Shown here: positions 57,660 to 64,000 of the stretch, in pieces
Layout: every line of letters begins with the position of its first letter
Numbering within the stretch: the first letter of the stretch is position 1
Assembly (NCBI RefSeq): GCF_905115235.1
Contig: NC_051850.1
Location: 6,853,841-6,917,840 of the forward strand
Length of the DNA: 64,000 bases
Direction: 5' to 3'
DNA from: Hermetia illucens
Taxonomy: Eukaryota > Arthropoda > Insecta > Diptera > Stratiomyidae
The notes under the pieces: model-generated
The model's input: the letters and a program-made list of their open reading frames with translations, nothing else
Database searches by the model: none
Told to the model about the DNA's origin: nothing
Program-made: the position numbers and the translations under genes

Positions 57660-58565
57660 CCCCAGCATCGCCCCTGGCCACTCCACACAGCTTCAACGGT
57701 ACCTCAAATACAATCAATCCAACTGATTCTTCAAATCAATAGCGCTCAACCCTTACCCGACGATATTAATGCCATGCCACATTACAAATCACCCTATTAA
57801 AGTGGAAGCAGCTACCACAGCATTCCAAGCTACAACTGCATCATCCCAGGCTTTTCTTCTTCTTTCACGTACACCACCTAAGCAACTTTTCGTGCCCAGG
57901 TTGGCTCATTCTACCTCCTCAGACCACATTCTCAACTACATCAGGAGCAAAGCAAGTTTATCTCCGACACTTCTCTCGTGTCTAAAGCTGTCGAACAAAC
58001 GCACCCCTGACCGCATAATAGCTTCTTTTAAGGTAACGTAGCCCCACGACCTAGGCACCATCCTCAAACTCTCCTTTTGGTCGCAGGAGTTTTCATTAAA
58101 CATTACCAGAGGAACAGTTCAAGAGGAAATTTCCACTCCGGTCGCCTACCCCATCGTTCAGTATGTGCAAATCATTCATTAGCTTTAAACTCTGGGAGGT
58201 CTAAGAAATAAGTTCTTGCATTTCAACCTGTTCGCCCCAGCAACAAATTATTTAAATTTTTTGAAACTTGGATGGATGACAAAATTTTGAATTCTGAGCT
58301 GATTGAACGCTAACCGGTCTTTTGCCATGACCGGATTCTTCAGCTTTCGGAAGGGTCACAGGCTAAGGTGCCGCTGTTAAGTCTCCCTTTCGTGCCATGT
58401 CCATCTTTTCCTCGTACTCCTCTCTTTACAACTGTATTACCCTAGGCATTTCTCTCTCTGTCATTTCTCACCTGTATGAATAATTCTTTGACAAATTATT
58501 GGATATCTTAATGGTAGTTTTCCCTTTTCTCCCCCCCCCCCAAAAGGCCTAATGGTTCCGGCCCC
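57660..58565. other. No supported feature
   Basis: Frames at 57492-58041 are open on the plus strand, partly antisense to the LINE, with no domain. A C10 run lies near 58531-58541. Confidence 0.4.
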
Positions 58566-58569
58566 CACA

Positions 58570-59225
58570 CCTGAGTAATTAGTTTAGTTTAGTGGGAGGA
58601 GCCGCAACTCCACGCACTCTGAACTATGTTAGGCCCATTGCACTATCGACCTCTCACCAGCGACGTTCGCAGGTTTTCGCGAATTTGAGAACATTCTCCA
58701 GAAGAAGAGAATGCGAAGACTCTACGTTAAAGAAAATCTTAATTTCGTCTGAGGTCTGAGGAGACGGGCAACTGCATACGAAATGCAGGACCATCTATTC
58801 TTCTTCCTCATATGGCCTGGCTTCATGTGGTGTACCGATTTTTTCCATGTGTTAGTTTAAGGAGCAGTGTCCCAACTAGGGTTCCCATGTCCCACTTCTT
58901 AAGGGACAACAAAAATGCCGCTCAAGCAGCCCCGGGTTTTTTCATAAAGATTTACGCCTGCCGGCAGTGAGCCCAACTGTCGGAGCACTTTCAAATGGTG
59001 CCACCTCTTCATTTTCGCCGCAAACTGCTACCAACAAACTGACATTTATATTCGCCTGGAATATGGTGGGCATTTTTCCGAGAGGTCGAGCCAGTTCCAT
59101 AATCGGATTTCCCGAGAACACCTCTGCACCCGATCCCTTTTCCACGACTGACCCGTCGGTGAAGATTATTACGTCTGTAATAATTCGGGTCAACGCTATC
59201 AGATAATGGAGAACTACTTTATGAA
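58570..59225 (-). mobile_element. LINE 3' end with RNase H domain, second copy
   Basis: Minus strand 59200-58950 reads VIIFTDGSVVEKGSGAEVFS (RNase H start, TDGS) and NPIMELARPLGKMPTIFQAN, aligned with 13841-13690. The C-terminal tail follows to a 3' end near 58570 (TTAGTTTAGTTTAGTGGG), as in the 13.2 kb copy. Interrupted after IFQAN. Confidence 0.72.
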
Positions 59226-59231
59226 TTTTTT

Positions 59232-59690
59232 TCACGCATTAACGCAATGCCGTCCGTCCTGTCTCTCTCTATAGTTCTGAGTGTTGGCCGACTGTAAAAG
59301 GCAATAAACGGCGTCTTGCGATAATGGAGACAAAGTTGTTGCGTTGGACTAGTGGCTTGACACGTTTTGATCACACCCGAAATGAGGATATCCGCGATCG
59401 TTATGGGGTTGCACCGATCGTGGAAAAATTGCGAGAGAGACTCTTCGATGGTATGGTCAGCAATTTGTGCTAACGAGAATTCACTTGCCAAGATTTATCT
59501 GAACATCGAGGTCGATGGTAAACGACCAAAAGGCATTCCGAAACAACGGTGGCTTGATACGCTGAATGGGGATTTAAAAGCATCGAGATTGCATCTAGAT
59601 CAGGCATTCGATAGAGCCAAATGGCGAAACCGATTACGACGAGCCGACCCCGTTTGTGAAGGGGACAAAGGCTGAAGAAAAAGAACAATC
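59232..59690 (+). mobile_element. RTE-type LINE 3' fragment
   Basis: Joined head-to-head with the RNase H LINE. Carries 'SECWPTVKGNKRRLAIMETK', GLTRFDHTRNEDIRDRYGVA and then, in another frame, DGKRPKGIPKQRWLDTLNGD (59512-59570), ending at GAAAAAGAAC. About 100 bp present in the 24.0 kb copy are deleted at the left edge (between CACGCATTAAC and AATGCCGTCCG). Confidence 0.75.
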
Positions 59691-59694
59691 CCAA

Positions 59695-60090
59695 AAGATT
59701 CGTAGCAATTTAGTGACCAGTCTTTTCTTTTGGTTACGACGGAGTATGTTTTTTCGATGACGAATCTGGAAACCATATAATCGGCGGGCATAAAAACCAC
59801 CTGATGTTTGTCAAAAAATTTCCAGATGCACACATGACCGTATGTTTGGCCGCCTTTCCACGCGTCAATAGTATATATGCGTTGTTAGCTTTCACTTTCA
59901 AATGGATTGGAAGTAAATTTAGAATAACTTCTAGTGTCACGGTCGCATACTACTCATTGCTCCAGCAATACTTAGACAGACGAACTTCTGAATGTGCGTC
60001 AGCAGCTTCCTATCTCGGCCACCATCCGTTTTGGTGAAGGTCCCCAGGTCAGTCATACACAATCAGAGGAACCTACAGGATTTTTAGTAT
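59695..60090 (-). mobile_element. Unidentified coding repeat fragment, copy 2
   Basis: Minus strand 59940-59720 reads YGHVCIWKFFDKHQVVFMPA, DYMVSRFVIEKTYSVVTKRK, preceded by a DAWKGGQT block. It corresponds to copy 1 at 14781-15235 over its whole length, including the CGTTTTGGTGAAGGTCCCCAGG end (60027-60050). Family not recognised. Confidence 0.5.
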
Positions 60091-60094
60091 TGTT

Positions 60095-60885
60095 GCTGAA
60101 GTAACTCCTTCCATCCTTCTCTCCCCTTATGTATCTTTGTAAATACCTCTTGTGACCTTCAATTGACCTGACCAGAAATCACTTACATTGCAATCTCAAT
60201 CTTCACCTCTCCAAAATTTGCTTCTGCTTCTAAATTTCCAAATATTCCTGCTTACGTCGTTACTGATGTTCATCGCTTTAATCCGATGTACGAATCGCCC
60301 GTATCAGTTCCCATATTGGGCGCCTATCAGCTAAATGCAATCTTCGAAAGACAAACTTCGAAGGCCTGAATTCAGTCCGGGTCACCATCAACTGGGATCT
60401 CATCCTTACTCCTTTAGCTTGTGACGATACCTTCGACTCTTTTTAAACCATTCTTCCTAAACAGTTTCCTTGTTACGTTCCAACCTCCCCCAAAGGGGCC
60501 TGCGTTATTATCTCTTCAAGTTCTCCACTGAGATTTATAAGATGTCATATTCAGCTCAGCCCCATAAGAGCTCTGTAAGCTTCAGTAAATGATATTTAAG
60601 TCTAGAAAGGGGGCTAGTGCGGAGGCCAAAATCCGGAAACTGTAAGTTTTTGTGGTCTTACATGAGCATCACTCGCAATTTCGACCAGCCTTCTCCCTTC
60701 TTCCATCAAATGTGTGGAGTCCTCTGCTGACTCACCGCAATTATCGCATGATTTTACTTTCTCAATCATTTTCCTCAGTGCATAGCTCTTCATTTGCAAC
60801 TTACTTCACCGACTTAATGCCACCTGTCCGCATCTTCTGCAACACATCCCCTTACTATTTACTTAGTCCTTGGTAACCTTGACCC
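60095..60885. other. No supported feature
   Basis: Pyrimidine-rich sequence, short frames only. Confidence 0.4.
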
Positions 60886-60889
60886 CAAT

Positions 60890-61560
60890 GTTGCACTGAC
60901 TTCCCACTTTTTTTGGTGGTCCTCCTCTATCATTTCGGGGCTTTATTTAAGACCTTGGTGTAACTTTCGACGGTAAGCTCTGCTTTGACGGACACTGCTT
61001 GAACGTCTGCGATCGCGCTTCTAATCTGTCTGCAATCTGGCCTATTTCTTTGACTCCGTCCAACCTTCTTTAGCACCTTTTAACTCCTTCACTTGTAGCA
61101 TTCGTGAGTATTGCTCCAGCTTCTAGTCTCCTTGCAGTGTCTGCGATTGTCTTGCCACAGAAAAAGTTCAACACCATTTCACCTGATCCCTCCGCTTCCT
61201 TCGCGTGGATTATCCTTTTTGACTCCACTTAAAACTACGGAGAATCTTCTTTAACATGTATTCTATCTTTAGACGTTCTACTAGCCTAATCCATTGCTCC
61301 GTCTCTACTGGCATTACAAACCACACGACTTCATATAGCATACGCGATGCCGAAACTTTCGAAGTGCCTTTCTAGAATTTCAACCTTCATTTCCACTCCC
61401 CGATTCCGAACCTGTATCGGTTCTATAAACCGTGATGATTGGAGGCGAATCCTTCGTAAAGTTTGGGTCCCTCTCTCACTCTCTCTCGGGATCCTTACCG
61501 CCATATTAGAAAAGTTACTGGTTGACTTCCTGAACAATAACTTTGAAAGTACTTCAAGGA
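60890..61560 (+). mobile_element. Possible CR1/Jockey-like LINE scrap
   Basis: Near 60950-61060 a frame reads LGVTFDGKLCFDGHCLNVCD, the 'YLGVTFDSKLSF-x-x-H' block of LINE thumbs. 61347-61568 is open but without a matching motif. Weak, single-block evidence. Confidence 0.35.
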
Positions 61561-61569
61561 CTAATTAGC

Positions 61570-62100
61570 CAAAAAGATTCCATTTAGGTGGTGGGACTAG
61601 AAAACGAATGCTTCACTTATAGCTTCGAAGATCAGTTCTCGGAATCCTCATGTCCTTAACTCCGCGTTGCAAATGGTCCCATGAACTCCGAAACGCTGTA
61701 TTACCCAATGACTGAAGTTAAAAGGATTTTATTAGGTTCAAAAGTTTCGGACTTATTACTTCCTTTTTTTCAGGATTAGAATTGAACAAATCATGTATTT
61801 TACGGTCAAATTAGCCAAATATTAACCAACCATTTAAGGACATTATGTCCTTAAGAAGCTCCACTGTGTTTACGTTATTTTTGTCCCGCATAAAATTCGC
61901 TAAAACTCACACGATGTTGGTATTACGATAGTAGAACGTTTTGATGATGAGAGGAATCCCAGGGAAGTCCTTATTATTGTTCAAAAACTGATTGCACCAT
62001 ATAACTCACGATAAATATCACAATCACTCGAGTCCTTTCACCACACCTTTCGAAAAAAATCAAATCCACCTGATATAATGCTCAAAGAAATATTTATTTA
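61570..62100. other. No supported feature
   Basis: AT-rich 3' flank of the next gene; nothing coding seen. Confidence 0.4.
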
Positions 62101-62112
62101 AGAAAAGGTCCT

Positions 62113-62862
62113 TTAGTCGAACAAATGATGAAGTTTGTCAAGATCCTTTTTCAACTGATTCAAAGCATCCTGAACTTTTTGCTGGGCTTCCTTCTCCAAT
62201 TTGTGGAGATGTTGCTCAACTGCTGTGTAGTTGAATGTTCCTGATCCCCATGTGCCGTTGATGTAATTGCTTCCAGCAGGAGGAAATTGTCCCTGTGAGT
62301 AAGTCTGGTTTGCTTTGTCAATAGCTTTGCCTGCACTATTGATACACGATTCACTGACTACTGTATTACCACTGGAATCCGTTTGTGTGGTCAATATGCA
62401 ACCAACAGCTTGAGCTGGACACTTCAAAGTACCGCATTCTACAGCTGAAATGGAAAGGATTCAAAAGAATATTACTTTGCGTGGTTGGTGGACTATTGGG
62501 TTAGTGGTCTAATTTGAATCAAAAAGGACACTTAAAAAATGTTCATCTGTCATCTAAATTTACATAGATCAAAAGGGTGACCAAGGCTGAGGTGGCTTAA
62601 TACGCTGAACGGGGGTTATCTGAAAGCCTCTCGACTCCATCCAGAACGGGCTTATGATCAAGAAAAATGGTGCAAACGATCGAGATAGCCTGATCCTGCA
62701 GGTGACCAGAATGAGGGCTAAAGAAGAGGCAGAAAGCAATCAGAACTTACATGCATCACTATCTCCCTGACTTCCTGTTGTTGAGTTCTGATAAACGGTT
62801 GCACCATGGACCAGGATACAGGCCACCAAGGGCAAAATAACGAATGTTTGGAATGCAGCCAT
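62113..62862 (-). CDS. Small secreted glycoprotein of unknown family
   Basis: Exon 1 is 62751-62862 (ends GATGCAT, donor GTAAGT), exon 2 is 62113-62444 (acceptor ATTTCAG), giving 147 aa with a 306-bp phase-1 intron. Signal peptide 1-20 (MAAFQTFVILPLVACILVHG). The mature part has four cysteines (41, 46, 53, 71), enough for two disulfides, four N-glycosylation sequons (Asn26, 83, 100, 109) and a charged amphipathic helix over 112-147 (VEQHLHKLEKEAQQ..., leucines at heptad-like spacing). I do not recognise the family. Size and layout fit secreted gut, salivary or reproductive proteins of flies, which is inference only. An RTE scrap lies inside the intron, in antisense orientation. Confidence 0.85.
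62570..62735 (+). mobile_element. RTE-type LINE 3' scrap inside a host intron
   Basis: AAGGCTGAGGTGGCTTAATAC, ACGGGGGTTATCTGAAAGCC and GGGCTAAAGAAGAGG align with the end of the 24.0-25.0 kb copy (24850-24985, CGGTGGCTTGATACGCTGGA etc.). It ends about 10 bp from the intron's splice donor. Confidence 0.65.
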
Positions 62863-62905
62863 TTCGATCGAAATTCACTAACAAACTAATGAAGTTTGCA
62901 GGAAA

Positions 62906-62912
62906 TTATATA
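62906..62912 (-). promoter_or_regulatory. TATA box of the 62113-62862 gene
   Basis: TATATAA, 44 bp upstream of the start codon on the minus strand; an initiator-like TTAGTG lies ~33 bp downstream. This leaves a 5' UTR of roughly 15-25 nt. Confidence 0.5.
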
Positions 62913-62913
62913 C

Positions 62914-63316
62914 CTTTAATACAATGAATCCTCAATCAATTAGAATTTCTAGATAATTTCATGAAGGGGGCGACTCGATAAAACCATGAGTAATTAATTG
63001 TTGATAAACTGATAATATCATCAAATTTGTATACATATTTTGGGGAAATGCCTGCTATCTGGATATGATGATGGATAGCGTTTAGTAATTTTCCTTAATA
63101 TAGCTAAAAATCAATACCTGCATTGCATAAACATGGACTCGATATTATATTGCAATGGGTGAATCAGCAACGGCGTGACTGTGTGTCAATTTTGGTAACA
63201 TAAATTTAGAGATATCGGAGAAATCGGTCACGTGCAATTCGTTTATATTTTTTGAGCGTGGCGCTCACTGGAATTTTGATAATATCCGCAATTAATATCC
63301 TTTGAAAATACTTTCC
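62914..63316. other. AT-rich spacer, no supported feature
   Basis: Unique-looking sequence between the secreted-protein gene's promoter and the LTR edge. Confidence 0.4.
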
Positions 63317-64000
63317 TGTGTTAAGGTTCACTGGATTCGGTTAAATAAAAAGACTTAGTTTTGGAATTAACATAAAAAGGAACCATTTAATATTCGCAAC
63401 TTCATTACAACTCGAAATACAATAAAGTATGCAATAACGACGCCAGCCGGTTGGCTGCTCCGATTCGACTATCATGTTGCTAACAGAATAAGCGCCCCTG
63501 GTGGTGAGAGTTTTTGGCATCTGAAGTGAGATGCGCTTGAGTCGCTACATAACTCCCCCTTGAGTGATGGGAGTGACATGATATAAGGAACTTCACTTTT
63601 CGCTGCGCGGGTTGAATGGACCCAAGATAGCAGCTGACTGGTGCTGGGTCAAATGTTAGGCCGAAACTAAGCCGCTGGTGGTGGAGCTGCATGTGCATTT
63701 TCTGTTGGATGGGAACTAATGAGTGACTTTTCCATTGGATTTTCCATTTGATGGTTGGCTGGAAAATCCGCATCTAAAATTCGTGATGTACTGGGCCTTA
63801 GTTCGAAAGGTCATGTTGTTGGCTGACTGTATTCCGGCTGCGACATCGGATTGTCCACGTCCTATTCTACGAAGGCTGGCTTCAGCCTTTCGGTGGATAT
63901 ATTTACTTGCTGCCTGTTAAGATCCACCTTGAACGGTACGGGCTAAATGCGGTGGATGACGCGGTGAAGTGCAGTGAACGGCTTTTCCAACGATCTTTTT
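63317..64000 (-). mobile_element. Ty3/Gypsy-type element, 3' part with LTR
   Basis: On the minus strand the element enters at the window edge with the C-terminal region of pol (about 64000-63560, a VNISTERLKPAF-type block typical of Gypsy pol ends). A purine tract AAGGGGGAG follows, then an LTR of about 231-233 bp starting TGTAGCGAC at 63549 and ending ...AACA/CACA near 63317-63319. Only one LTR and the last part of pol are in view. The coding part appears broken; the 5' part, LTR identity and age cannot be judged here. Confidence 0.7.

Overview
This window looks like a repeat-rich piece of an insect nuclear genome, most likely a fly (Diptera). The evidence is small secreted genes with two chitin-binding type-2 (peritrophin-A, CBM14) domains, short GT-AG introns, TATA/initiator promoters, AATAAA polyadenylation signals, and a dense layer of decayed non-LTR retrotransposons. 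A repeat carrying a (GTCT)n tract beside a palindrome resembles the DINE-1/mini-me (Helentron-like) elements known from dipterans. The species cannot be named from sequence alone. No rRNA, tRNA, CRISPR or prokaryotic operon structure was found.

Seven host genes can be supported. Five are paralogous CBM14 genes: 1177-1614 (-), 11964-12833 (+), 28092-28575 (-), 34482-34972 (-) and 39984-40686 (+). All share one architecture. A first coding exon of exactly 10 nt (ATG, two codons and a G) is followed by a phase-1 intron, then an exon beginning with Ala plus hydrophobic signal-peptide residues, then two CBM14 domains. The 28 kb and 34 kb genes are a recent duplicate pair that also shares its promoter region. 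The sixth gene (53899-56055, three exons) encodes a diverged pyruvate kinase paralog in which nearly every catalytic residue is replaced, probably a pseudoenzyme. The seventh (62113-62862, -) encodes a small secreted glycoprotein with a C-terminal amphipathic helix that I do not recognise.

Most of the rest is transposon debris. Several R1-like LINE copies (3.5-5.9, 8.1-10.1, 15.3-16.7, 28.8-29.4, 32.0-32.9, 41.0-45.5, 48.7-52.5 and 56.2-57.7 kb) keep parts of a zinc-knuckle ORF1, AP-endonuclease, reverse transcriptase and a C-terminal zinc motif. Other LINEs are an RTE-type family (24.0-25.0, 26.5-26.8 and 59.2-59.7 kb, plus a scrap in an intron at 62.6 kb), a family resembling the 'craniofacial development protein 2' LINEs (35.7-38.3 kb and six fragments), an RNase H-bearing LINE family (0-1.0, 6.5, 13.1-13.9 and 58.6-59.2 kb), a CR1-like LINE (30.6-31.8 kb) and Jockey-like ORF1 remnants (33.0-34.0 and 52.5-53.4 kb). 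Ty3/Gypsy-type fossils lie at 7.2-8.1, 16.9-18.8, 45.5-46.1 and 63.3-64.0 kb; the last has a recognisable LTR edge and runs off the window.

Structured repeats include the DINE-like family (13.9, 19.4, 34.3 and 39.3 kb), a CTGTCCT heptanucleotide minisatellite embedded in a dispersed unit (21.7 and 25.1 kb), and a short hairpin/inverted-repeat family nested in or beside R1-like LINEs (49.5, 56.7 and 57.1 kb). Repeat boundaries are estimates made by eye.
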